This document shows, one piece after another, positions 47,782 to 56,020 of a stretch of DNA of 64,000 nt. The stretch's first letter is position 1. Each line of letters begins with the position of its first letter. Source of the DNA: Lactococcus petauri (GTDB lineage Bacteria; Bacillota; Bacilli; Lactobacillales; Streptococcaceae); the NCBI RefSeq assembly GCF_002154895.1, contig NZ_MUIZ01000001.1, positions 124,001-188,000 of the forward strand, given 5' to 3'. The translations under genes and the position numbers were made by a program. The notes beneath the pieces are model-generated. The model had not been told where the DNA came from. It worked only from the letters and a program-made list of their open reading frames with translations, and did not search any database.

Positions 47782-49950
47782 ATGTCACTTAAAAATCTTG
47801 AAGATGTTACGTACTTTACACTTAACAATCAAATCAATATCCCCGTTAACGGCTCTATTCCTTTAGCAAAAGACAAAGAAGCAATCACTGCCTTCTTCAA
47901 GGAAAATGTTGAGCCTAACACTTTCACTAAAGATACTTATGCCGAAAAAATTGAAGCCCTTCTAGAAGGTGATTACCTAGAAGAAGACTTCATCCGTAAG
48001 TATGAAATGAGTTTCATTGAACAACTTCATCAAGAATTGTTGGACTTTGGCTTTAAGTTTGATAGCTTTATGGCTGCTTACAAGTTCTACAATCAATACG
48101 CCATGAAAAACAACGAAGGTACACTCTATCTGGAAAACTTTGAAGATCGCGTCTTGATGAACGCGCTCTACATGGCTGATGGTGATACAAAACTTGCACG
48201 TAATTTAGCCTTTGCTATGGTTAATCGCCGTTACCAACCTGCTACTCCAACTTTCCTCAATGCTGGACGTAAACGCCGCGGTGAGTTTGTCAGCTGTTTC
48301 CTTTTACAGCTGACAGACGATATGAATTCGATTGGTCGTACCATTAACTCTGCCCTCCAACTTTCAAAAAACGGAGGCGGTGTTGGTCTTAACTTGACCA
48401 ATTTACGTGGTGCTGGTGCACCAATCAAAGGTTACGATGGCGTTGCAGCGGGCGTTGTTCCCGTGATGAAACTTTTCGAAGATAGCTTTTCTTATGCCAA
48501 CCAACTTGGGCAACGTCAAGGGGCTGGTGTGGTTTATCTTTCCATTTTCCACCCTGACATTATGGAATTCCTCTCAACGAAAAAAGAAAATGCTGATGAG
48601 AAAATCCGTGTGAAAACTTTGTCACTCGGTGTAACTGTTCCTGATAAATTCTACGAACTTGCAGCTAAGGGCGAAGATATGTACCTCTTTGAGCCTTACT
48701 TTGTTGAAAAAGAATATGGCATGCCTTTTGCCCATGTTGATATTACAGCAGAATACGACAATATGCTCGCAAACGATAATATCCGTAAAATCAAAATCAG
48801 CGCGCGTGAGTTGGAACAAGAACTTTCTAAACTCCAACAAGAATCTGGCTATCCTTACATCGTGAACATCGATACAGTAAACAAAGCTAACCCTGTCGAT
48901 GGTGTTATCTCTATGAGTAATCTTTGTTCTGAAATCCTTCAAGTTCAAACACCTTCTGTGCTTAATGATGATCAAACATATTCAACATTAGGTACTGACG
49001 TTGCATGTAACTTGGGTTCAACAAATGTCATGAACATGATGACTTCAGGCGCAGACTTTGGAAGCTCAATTGAATCAATGGTTCGTGCCTTGACTTTCAT
49101 CTCTGAAACTTCAAATCTTGACTCTGTACCAACTGTACGTAAAGGAAATAACGAAATGCGTGCCATTGGACTTGGTGCTATGGGGCTTCATTCTTTCCTC
49201 GCTAAAAACCATATCCATTACGACAGCAAAGCCGCTGTTGACTTTACAAGTGTTTACTTTATGCTCTTGAACTACTATACTTTAGTTGCATCAAATACAC
49301 TTGCAGTTGAACGCCAAGCAACCTTCAAAGACTTTGATAAATCTGCTTATGCTGATGGCTCTTACTTCGACAAATACCTTAACCATGACTATTTCGCCGC
49401 TGTTCCAAACGAAATCCAAGAACTTTTCGCTGGTATTGCTGTACCTGGTCCAGCTGAATGGGCTGCCTTAAAAGAAAAAGTTATGCAAGGTGGACTTTAT
49501 AACTCTTACCGTATGGCCGTTGCTCCTAATGGATCAATTTCTTATATCAACGACTGTTCTTCTTCAATTCACCCGATCGTTAACCGTATCGAAGAACGCC
49601 AAGAAAAGAAAGTCGGTAAGATTTACTATCCAGCCGCTGGTCTTTCAACAGATACCATTCCTTATTACAAATCTGCTTACGATACAGACATGCGTGCTGT
49701 CATTGACGTTTACGCCGCTGCAACAGAACATGTCGATCAAGGTTTGTCTATGACCCTCTTCATGCGTTCAACTTTACCTGAAGGCCTTTATGAGTGGAAA
49801 ATTGCAAATAATAAAATGACAACACGTGATTTGAGTATCTTGCGTAACTATGCTTACAATAAAGGTATCAAAACTATCTACTACGTCCGTACCTTTACTG
49901 ACGATGAAGAGGAAGTTGGCTCAAACCAATGTGAAAGCTGTGTTGTTTAA
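47782..49950 (+). CDS. nrdE: Class Ib ribonucleotide reductase alpha subunit
   Basis: 722 residues, normal length. Catalytic Asn380-Cys382-Glu384 in NLCSEIL; the active-site disulfide Cys lies in RRGEFVSCFLLQL, and the C-terminal shuttle is CESCVV. It reduces ribonucleoside diphosphates to deoxy forms with NrdF, NrdH and NrdI. Codon bias is strong. CCGGAG lies before the ATG, 53 bp after nrdI. Confidence 0.97.
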   Translation: MSLKNLEDVTYFTLNNQINIPVNGSIPLAKDKEAITAFFKENVEPNTFTKDTYAEKIEALLEGDYLEEDFIRKYEMSFIEQLHQELLDFGFKFDSFMAAYKFYNQYAMKNNEGTLYLENFEDRVLMNALYMADGDTKLARNLAFAMVNRRYQPATPTFLNAGRKRRGEFVSCFLLQLTDDMNSIGRTINSALQLSKNGGGVGLNLTNLRGAGAPIKGYDGVAAGVVPVMKLFEDSFSYANQLGQRQGAGVVYLSIFHPDIMEFLSTKKENADEKIRVKTLSLGVTVPDKFYELAAKGEDMYLFEPYFVEKEYGMPFAHVDITAEYDNMLANDNIRKIKISARELEQELSKLQQESGYPYIVNIDTVNKANPVDGVISMSNLCSEILQVQTPSVLNDDQTYSTLGTDVACNLGSTNVMNMMTSGADFGSSIESMVRALTFISETSNLDSVPTVRKGNNEMRAIGLGAMGLHSFLAKNHIHYDSKAAVDFTSVYFMLLNYYTLVASNTLAVERQATFKDFDKSAYADGSYFDKYLNHDYFAAVPNEIQELFAGIAVPGPAEWAALKEKVMQGGLYNSYRMAVAPNGSISYINDCSSSIHPIVNRIEERQEKKVGKIYYPAAGLSTDTIPYYKSAYDTDMRAVIDVYAAATEHVDQGLSMTLFMRSTLPEGLYEWKIANNKMTTRDLSILRNYAYNKGIKTIYYVRTFTDDEEEVGSNQCESCVV

Positions 49951-49964
49951 AAAAAGGAAATACT

Positions 49965-50951
49965 ATGTCTGAACAAAATAACCAAAAAGTCCCTACTTAC
50001 TATGCAGCCATTAACTGGAATGCAATTGAAGATTCTATTGATAAATATACTTGGGAAAAACTGACCAGCCAGTTTTGGTTGGACACACGTGTCCCTGTTT
50101 CAAATGACCTTGACGATTGGCGCAAATTGCCTCAAGTTGAACGTGATACTTTTGCGAAAGCTTTTGCTGGTTTGACTCTCTTGGATACTTTACAATCTGT
50201 AGACGGTGCAGAGGTGCTCAAACATGATGCACGTACTCCTCAAGAAATCGCATGTTTCAACAATATCCAGTTTATGGAGTCCGTTCACGCCAAATCTTAC
50301 TCTACAATCTTTAGTACTTTAAATACAAAATCAGAGATTGAAGAGCTCTTTGATTGGGTCGATACAAATGTTTACATGCAAAAGAAGGCAGAAATCATCA
50401 ATGATATCTATCAAAAGGGTACAGCCCTTCAGAAGAAAATCGCAAGTGTCTTCCTTGAAACTTGCCTCTTCTACTCTGGTTTCTTCACACCACTCTGGTA
50501 TCTCGGCAACAACAAGATGATCAACTCTGCTGAAATCATTAAACTTATTATTCGTGATGAAAGTGTCCACGGCACTTATATCGGTTACAAGTTCCAACTT
50601 GGTTTCAACGAGTTATCTGAAGAAGAACAAAGTGAACTCCGTGATTGGATGTATAACTTGCTCTACGAACTTTATGAGAACGAAGAAGCTTATACACACT
50701 TGCTTTACGATGAAATCGGCTGGACAGATGAAGTCTTGAAATTCCTTCGTTACAATGCCAACAAGGCACTTATGAACTTAGGACAAGATCCCCTCTTCCC
50801 CGATACAGCAGCGGATGTCAACTCTGTTGTAATGAACGGTATCTCTACTTCTTCATCAAACCATGACTTCTTTAGTCAAGTTGGTAATTCTTACCTGCTC
50901 GGTGAAGTTGAAGCTATGTCAGATGACGACTATATGATTGGTATGAAATAA
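49965..50951 (+). CDS. nrdF: Class Ib ribonucleotide reductase beta subunit
   Basis: 328 residues. Dimanganese/diiron ligands are seen in TLLDTLQSVDGAE and QFMESVHAKSYS (Glu, His and the radical Tyr) and RDESVHGTYIG. It generates the tyrosyl radical used by NrdE. It follows nrdE by 14 bp with AAAAGGA, and a strong terminator follows. Confidence 0.97.
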   Translation: MSEQNNQKVPTYYAAINWNAIEDSIDKYTWEKLTSQFWLDTRVPVSNDLDDWRKLPQVERDTFAKAFAGLTLLDTLQSVDGAEVLKHDARTPQEIACFNNIQFMESVHAKSYSTIFSTLNTKSEIEELFDWVDTNVYMQKKAEIINDIYQKGTALQKKIASVFLETCLFYSGFFTPLWYLGNNKMINSAEIIKLIIRDESVHGTYIGYKFQLGFNELSEEEQSELRDWMYNLLYELYENEEAYTHLLYDEIGWTDEVLKFLRYNANKALMNLGQDPLFPDTAADVNSVVMNGISTSSSNHDFFSQVGNSYLLGEVEAMSDDDYMIGMK

Positions 50952-50958
50952 GATGAAA

Positions 50959-50987
50959 AGATTAGGAATTGATTCCTAATCTTTTTT
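50959..50987 (+). terminator. Terminator of nrdHIEF
   Basis: Eleven-bp perfect stem AGATTAGGAAT/ATTCCTAATCT and T6, 8 bp after the nrdF stop. Confidence 0.93.
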
Positions 50988-51022
50988 GATTTGTTTTCTT
51001 GATGTTGATAATTTGTGGAATA

Positions 51023-52638
51023 CTATTGACGAATAATGAGGGAAGGTCGGAATCCACCATGCGTCTGAACTATATCAGGGGAAGCATCTGCAACCAGTCT
51101 ACCGCTATCATCAAGAGCCCAAAGGTTATTTGTTGCATTAGGAGTACGTAGCCACCACCAGAAAACCTCCCACATTCCGCGGCGATCCCATGCACTCATA
51201 AATCCTCTACTTGAAGCAGTTGACAAGTGCTGCACATCTGCTAGAGAAAGAGAAAACGCACGGCGCACACCACCCTCTCCTTCTGGAACAACTCTTGTCC
51301 TATCCGCAATAACCTCAGGCAGATCTAGATCCGCAAAGTCCCTGACCACCCAGCCTCCTGCAGTAAGTCCAATGTCAGCCCCAAAAGTACTTCCTGTGAC
51401 AAAGGTTCCCTGTACAGGAAGGGTCATTTCTTTAAGAGCTGGTGGAATTGCGTTGTTGAACCAGTGTTCAAGTGCAGCCTCTTGGTTTTCCATGGAAAAA
51501 TTTCGTACAGCTTGGTCAAGAATAATCCAGTGATTGCCATTACCTAAGTTTTCAAGGTAGCGGAATGTCCATTGGTTGTAGGGAGCGGGCGCACGCACGG
51601 TAAATCGAGTTCCGGCTGAAGCGCTCATGAGTCGAAAGTTTAAGTCCTCAATATCTACAAGTACATTGCCAGGTGGTTTTCTCGAATAGCATTGCTATTA
51701 ACACCTTCAATGAACTTTTGTAGACTTGGATGATGTTCCCCCTCCTCATCAGGGGCTAGAAATTCCTCACGATGCTCAGGACTGACCAAATCACTCGCTA
51801 CATGGATAGCATAATTAACGACACCATTAATACTCTTTGCTTGTGCGGTCATTTCCGCGGCATCCAGTAAGTAAGAGGTTGCTTGTCCAGCTTCCAGCTT
51901 ACTTGCCCAATATGCCCAGCCTGTCTGATGGTCGATAACCCAAAAGTTACCGATTTTCTCATCATCATCAAGCTCAAGCCATTCTGCCATAGTTATTGGG
52001 GCCTTCTCTTGACTTAGATTTTGTGCAGTGTCACGTCTCCCTGTGGAACCTGGCCACCTGCCTGCAGTATTCTCGTAATAGTCATCCGCAGCCCAGAAGT
52101 CTGCTTCACCGTTTCCAGGATGAGTTGCGTCACCTGCCACATAGTCGAGTGCATCACCTGCGGCAGCTGTCCTCAAATCAATCTCATCATGATTGAATGT
52201 CGGTAAATACCAAGGGAGTTCTCCTGCTTGACCAAAGGTAAGATTCGAGAAGCGATTAAAGTAAATACTCCCCGAACCTACACGCATATTAATATCCGTT
52301 GCTGCTGGCCGATAAGCAGACCATGTTGTTACATCTTCGCGTTTTGCACCACTTACTACAGAGACCGGAGTGTCTTGATCACGTTCTTGGATTTCCATGA
52401 ACTCTGACAAACGGATACGTACCATGATTTCACCTTGACCATAGTTTTCCACAAAGACATCCTTATTCTCCGTTTCTACATCGTAATAATCATGTACGCG
52501 CCCACCGACATTATTATCAAGTGACCGTTCAGTAATAGTCTGTTGTTGTATAGCTCTAAAGGCAAAAGTACCACCTATAAGCAAAAGCAAGAAGAGTAAT
52601 AGTATGTTCCTTAGTTTCTGTTTTTTGTTCTGCTTCAT
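51023..52638 (-). pseudogene. Frameshifted gene for an exported TasA-like/DUF6273-like protein
   Basis: Two minus-strand frames form one gene. The first (52638 to 51655, 327 residues) has a membrane/signal helix RNILLLFLLLLIGGTFAF like SipW-type substrates, then KDVFVENYGQGEIMVRIRLS as in TasA/camelysin-like proteins. The second (to 51023) ends WWWLRTPNATNNLW and GGFRPSLIIRQ, a DUF6273-type C-terminus. The reading continues across the break (NVLVDIEDLNFRL) if one base is added near 51672 (CTGGCAAT to CTGGGCAAT), giving 538 residues. No slippery site is present, so it is a mutation or a sequencing error. Sampled stretches are about 53% GC against 40% in nrdF and ftsX, indicating transfer. Function unknown. 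Confidence 0.75.
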
Positions 52639-52693
52639 AGCCTCATTTCTCCTTTCACTCGTTTTTTATTCCATACCGCGGAGAAAGTCAAAA

Positions 52694-52715
52694 ACGTCCT
52701 GTGTTCTAAGGACGT
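52694..52715 (-). terminator. Terminator-like hairpin inside the leader (possible attenuator)
   Basis: ACGTCC/GGACGT stem with a 10-nt loop, followed on the minus strand by T5. It lies between the CACAG repeats and the ribosome site (AAAGGAG near 52650) of the frameshifted gene. Confidence 0.65.
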
Positions 52716-52750
52716 CGGATTGTAAACAGAAAAAGAGCAGAAAATTACTG

Positions 52751-52805
52751 CTGTGCTGTGCTGTGCTGTGCTGTGCTGTGCTGTGCTGTGCTGTGCTGTG
52801 CTGTG
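52751..52805 (-). repeat. Eleven perfect CACAG repeats at the mRNA 5' end
   Basis: Plus strand (CTGTG)x11, minus strand (CACAG)x11, no mismatch, with a partial unit at 52806-52807. They begin at the predicted transcription start of the downstream gene and lie wholly in the untranslated leader. No start codon occurs in any frame of the minus-strand repeat. Confidence 0.95.
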
Positions 52806-52812
52806 CTAAAAG

Positions 52813-52841
52813 ATTATAAACCATCGCATTTACCTCGTCAA
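52813..52841 (-). promoter_or_regulatory. Near-consensus promoter abutting the CACAG repeats
   Basis: On the minus strand TTGACG (52836-52841), 17 bp, TATAAT (52813-52818). The predicted start (52806/52807) is the edge of the repeat array. Confidence 0.8.
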
Positions 52842-52913
52842 GTTTTTGTTATCTATAAGAAACGCTAATAACATTTTATAATCTTATTGTAATGTATCTT
52901 CTAAGTTTTTCAA

Positions 52914-52949
52914 AATAATATCTGGGCACTCAATAATATCTGGGCACTC
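52914..52949. repeat. Perfect 18-bp tandem duplication upstream of the promoter
   Basis: Two adjacent identical copies of AATAATATCTGGGCACTC (52914-52931, 52932-52949), about 75-110 bp upstream of the -35. The GGGCACTC core differs from the AT-rich surroundings. Possible protein-binding site or replication slippage. Confidence 0.85.
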
Positions 52950-53004
52950 TTAATGATGACTTTCTAGTTTTTACTCAAGGTACAAGTTAATTTAAGGACA
53001 AAAA

Positions 53005-53034
53005 AATAAGTTCTACTTTTTAGTAGGACTTATT
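53005..53034 (-). terminator. Terminator of ftsEX
   Basis: Thirteen-bp stem (AATAAGTTCTACT/AGTAGGACTTATT, one T-G pair) followed on the minus strand by T7; 8 bp after the ftsX stop. Confidence 0.9.
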
Positions 53035-53041
53035 TTCATTT

Positions 53042-53977
53042 TTAAACTTTCAAGAAACGACGCATTGAAGTTACTGCTCCGAGTGAACCGATCAAGATAC
53101 CGATAAGGAAGAGTAAGCCAACCATCATTGGCACAAAGGTGTCTGCGGGAAGTAGATATAGACTTTGTGGTTTCAAGCTTGGTGTGAAGCTTGTGAAAGC
53201 TAGGTTATAAAGCCAAGCTATCAATACACTTGGGACAATAGCTCCCAAGAGTCCAACCCAAGCACCTTCCAGGAAGAATGGCCAACGAATATAACCATTA
53301 CGCGCACCCACCAATCGCATAATCTGAATCTCACGTTGACGTGACATAATCGTGATACGGATTGTGTTTGAGATGAGGAAGACAGCAACTAAGATAAGTA
53401 GAGCTGCTGCTGCACCACCCCAAATCTTCACGTTATTCCCTAAAGCAAGGATACGTTCTGTATTGGCACCACCATAGTTTGCAGATTGGATACCGTTGAT
53501 TTTCTTAATAGCACTGGCAACTTTTTCGACATCTTGTGGGTTATCTGCTTCAACGATATAAGCATCGTAGAGCGGGTTAGCATCACCTTGGAAAAGAGCC
53601 CAAGTACTGCCCAATGTCTCTGTCAATTGCTTAAGTTGTTCATCTTTACTTGAGAACTTGATTGAAGCAACATCAGGGATTTTTTCAATTTCTGAATAAA
53701 TTTTACGATAGTTTGGATTGTTGATTTCTTTCTTAGGATTTTTTGGATCTTCAATTTTCTTATCCATATCATGAATATTCAAATCCATATATGCAACAAT
53801 ACGTACATTTTTTTCGATATCACTGGACAATTTCGCCGTATTTAAAATAACTGAGAGAAAAAGTCCGACTAAAGTCAAAGTAATCATTACAGAGGAAACT
53901 GCTGCTACAGTCATCCATCCGTTACGACGGAGATTTTTCAGTGATTCCAATAAATGTTTAAATAAATTTCTAATCAT
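53042..53977 (-). CDS. ftsX: Cell division protein FtsX
   Basis: 311 residues from the ATG at 53977, which overlaps the end of ftsE (stop at 53970); the longer frame would begin well inside ftsE. It has four helices: one at about 22-46, an extracellular loop of about 120 residues with IEKIPDVASIKFSSKDEQL, and three C-terminal helices with RQREIQIMRLVGA (FtsX/MacB motif). With FtsE it activates a peptidoglycan hydrolase (PcsB/CwlO-like) during division; that partner is not in the window. Confidence 0.95.
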   Translation of the reverse strand: MIRNLFKHLLESLKNLRRNGWMTVAAVSSVMITLTLVGLFLSVILNTAKLSSDIEKNVRIVAYMDLNIHDMDKKIEDPKNPKKEINNPNYRKIYSEIEKIPDVASIKFSSKDEQLKQLTETLGSTWALFQGDANPLYDAYIVEADNPQDVEKVASAIKKINGIQSANYGGANTERILALGNNVKIWGGAAAALLILVAVFLISNTIRITIMSRQREIQIMRLVGARNGYIRWPFFLEGAWVGLLGAIVPSVLIAWLYNLAFTSFTPSLKPQSLYLLPADTFVPMMVGLLFLIGILIGSLGAVTSMRRFLKV

Positions 53978-54662
53978 CGTAACCGTAATCTCCTTCCGCT
54001 TGGTCTCGAACGATACGTCCATTTTCAATAGCAACAACGCGGTGACGTAATGTGTTTACGATTTGGCTGTTGTGAGTTGCCATGAGAACAGTTGTTCCTT
54101 GCAAGTTAATTTTTTCGAGCAAATTCATAATTTCCCATGAATTTTCTGGGTCCAAGTTCCCTGTAGGTTCGTCAGCAATCAAGAGTTTAGGCGCATTAGC
54201 GATTGAACGTGCAATTGCTACACGTTGTTGTTCACCACCTGAAAGTTCATCAGGGAAAGAACGCAATTTATGTTTTAGGCCTACAAGATCCAAAACTTCA
54301 TTGACACGTTTTTTGATTTCGCGTGGACGTTTTCCGACAACTTCCATTGCATAAGCGATATTCTCATATACAGTCTTCTTCGGCAAGAGTTTGTAGTCTT
54401 GGAAGACAACCCCTACAGAACGACGTAACAAAGGCACATCACGACGTTTAAGTTTCATCAAGTCAAACTTTGCAACGACGCCTGTCCCCTTGTCAATTTT
54501 TAGTTCATGGTAGAGCAACTTAATAAAGGTCGACTTACCAGCTCCAGACGGTCCAACAATATAAACAAATTCTCCTGCCTCGATGTCAAGAGAGATGTTA
54601 CGTAAGGCTGTTGTACCGTTAGAGTATTTTTTTGATACATTATTTAATTTAATAATACTCAT
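53970..54662 (-). CDS. ftsE: Cell division ATP-binding protein FtsE
   Basis: 230 residues. Walker A GPSGAGKST (37-45), signature LSGGEQQRVAIARS, Walker B LLIADEPTGNLDP and His-loop ATHNSQ. Forms an ABC complex with FtsX at the septum. A long (about 115 nt) leader with an 11-bp hairpin precedes it. ftsX overlaps its end. Confidence 0.96.
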   Translation of the reverse strand: MSIIKLNNVSKKYSNGTTALRNISLDIEAGEFVYIVGPSGAGKSTFIKLLYHELKIDKGTGVVAKFDLMKLKRRDVPLLRRSVGVVFQDYKLLPKKTVYENIAYAMEVVGKRPREIKKRVNEVLDLVGLKHKLRSFPDELSGGEQQRVAIARSIANAPKLLIADEPTGNLDPENSWEIMNLLEKINLQGTTVLMATHNSQIVNTLRHRVVAIENGRIVRDQAEGDYGYDD

Positions 54663-54704
54663 TATCCCTAGTCTCCATTGAATTGTTTTGCAACTTTTTT
54701 CTTC

Positions 54705-54732
54705 CCCTTTCCTCTCTATAAAGAGGGAAGGG
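54705..54732 (-). other. Strong hairpin in the ftsE leader
   Basis: Eleven-bp stem (CCCTTTCCTCT/AGAGGGAAGGG, one wobble) with a 6-nt loop, about 43 nt before the ftsE ATG. No T tract follows on the minus strand, so not a terminator for ftsE; may affect mRNA stability. Confidence 0.6.
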
Positions 54733-54784
54733 AGTTCCTTTTTTGAAACTATTTTTTCTGCTCCAAAAAAACAAAGTTCTTCTC

Positions 54785-54790
54785 ATTATA
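54785..54790 (-). promoter_or_regulatory. Extended -10 of ftsEX
   Basis: TGG-TATAAT on the minus strand, about 122 bp before the ftsE start; weak -35. Confidence 0.6.
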
Positions 54791-54871
54791 CCAGATAAAA
54801 AGATTTTTAGGTATAAATTATTTTACAGTTTTTCTTTAAAGTTACAAATGAATTTCGCTTGAATTACCAAC

Positions 54872-55969
54872 TTACATTTTCCAACGTAGGTAAGCATGGA
54901 TAAAGCCATCAAGATCTCCGTCCATTACTTTATCAATTTGCCCTGTCTCATACTCTGTTCTTGTGTCTTTGACCAACTGATAAGGCATAAAGACATAAGA
55001 ACGAATTTGACTTCCCCAAGAGATGTCTGACTGATCACCACGGAGTTCGTCGACTTCGGCTTGTTTTTTATCCATCTCTAATTGATAAAGTTTTGATTTC
55101 AGCATGGCCATTGCTTTGTCTCGGTTACCGTATTGTGTACGGTCCATTGTAGAAGCCACTACAATTCCAGTAGGAACGTGTGTCAAACGTACACCTGTTG
55201 AGACTTTATTGACATTTTGCCCACCTGCACCACCTGAGCGGAAAGTATCCATCTTAATATCTGCATCGCGAACATCAACTTCAACTGTATCATCAAGTTC
55301 TGGCATGACATCTACCGAAGTAAATGAAGTATGACGACGGTTTTGTGAGTCAAAAGGCGAGATACGCACCAATCGGTGTACTCCCTTTTCGCCTCGTAAG
55401 AAGCCATAGGCATTTCGGCCCTCAAATTTTAATGTCGCTGATTTTAGACCTGCAACATCTCCGTCTTGATAATCCAAAACTTCTACCTTGAAGCCGTGTG
55501 CAGCGCCCCAGCGTTCATACATACGCATGAGCATGCTGCCCCAGTCTTGTGACTCGGTTCCCCCAGATCCTGGGTGAATTTCCAAGATGGCATTCATGTG
55601 GTCATAAGGTTGGTTGAGCATGATTTCCAACTCGTAAGTTTCAATCTTTTTACCTAACTTCTCAACGTTCTCTTCAAGCTCGACTTGCATATCTTCATCG
55701 TCTTCTTCCTGAAGCATCTCCAACAACACTTCACTGTCCTCATGAAGTGTTGCAATTGACATGAAGTTTTCATACTTTGCCTTAAGCGCATTTGATTCAT
55801 CAATGACTTTTTGCGCAGCTTCATTATCATTCCAAAAGTCAGGCTCAGCCATATCATTATCAAGCAAAGCGATTTCTTCTTCTAAGCGATCTAAGTCAAG
55901 TGAGCCACGAAAATCTTCGACTTTCTGACCATATGCCTCTAGTTTATTTCTAATTTCAGATAGTTCCAT
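54872..55969 (-). CDS. prfB: Peptide chain release factor 2, without programmed frameshift
   Basis: 365 residues from the ATG at 55969 ([15 protein letters not shown]). Stop-codon recognition tripeptide SPF at about 204-206 and the hydrolysis motif GGQ at 249-251. RF2 reads UGA and UAA. At codons 24-25, where most bacteria have CUU UGA C and a +1 shift, this gene reads CTT GAC in frame (55895-55900), so autoregulation by frameshifting is absent. A TGC-TAAAAT box ends 7 bp before the ATG and no good Shine-Dalgarno is seen; an upstream in-frame TTG (55996) precedes that -10 box. Confidence 0.94.
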   Translation of the reverse strand: MELSEIRNKLEAYGQKVEDFRGSLDLDRLEEEIALLDNDMAEPDFWNDNEAAQKVIDESNALKAKYENFMSIATLHEDSEVLLEMLQEEDDEDMQVELEENVEKLGKKIETYELEIMLNQPYDHMNAILEIHPGSGGTESQDWGSMLMRMYERWGAAHGFKVEVLDYQDGDVAGLKSATLKFEGRNAYGFLRGEKGVHRLVRISPFDSQNRRHTSFTSVDVMPELDDTVEVDVRDADIKMDTFRSGGAGGQNVNKVSTGVRLTHVPTGIVVASTMDRTQYGNRDKAMAMLKSKLYQLEMDKKQAEVDELRGDQSDISWGSQIRSYVFMPYQLVKDTRTEYETGQIDKVMDGDLDGFIHAYLRWKM

Positions 55970-55976
55970 AGGCTCT

Positions 55977-55982
55977 ATTTTA
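55977..55982 (-). promoter_or_regulatory. Extended -10 directly before prfB
   Basis: TGC-TAAAAT on the minus strand, 7 bp from the ATG; predicted start point 55970. The preceding queG may also read through. Confidence 0.5.
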
Positions 55983-56020
55983 GCATATTTGTCCAAAAAA
56001 AGACAGCAGCTCTAAGGCTC

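Noticed and set aside
51655-51680. Programmed -1 frameshift joining the two halves of the broken gene
   Set aside because: No heptameric slippery sequence, no downstream hairpin or pseudoknot and no upstream Shine-Dalgarno stimulator seen; a one-base deletion explains it.
52751-52805. TRAP binding site proper
   Set aside because: TRAP prefers (G/U)AG triplets; these are CAG, and TRAP (mtrB) is not known from lactococci. Kept only as an analogy.
52604-52819. Plus-strand frame running through the CTGTG repeats (LCCAV repeats)
   Set aside because: It overlaps the minus-strand signal-peptide region and promoter, has no ribosome site, and its Cys/Leu-rich composition is a product of the repeat.
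52751-52949. CRISPR array
   Set aside because: Units of 5 and 18 bp in pure tandem, no spacers and no cas genes.
51023-52980. Insertion sequence or prophage remnant around the GC-rich gene
   Set aside because: No transposase, integrase or terminal inverted repeats recognised; only composition suggests transfer.
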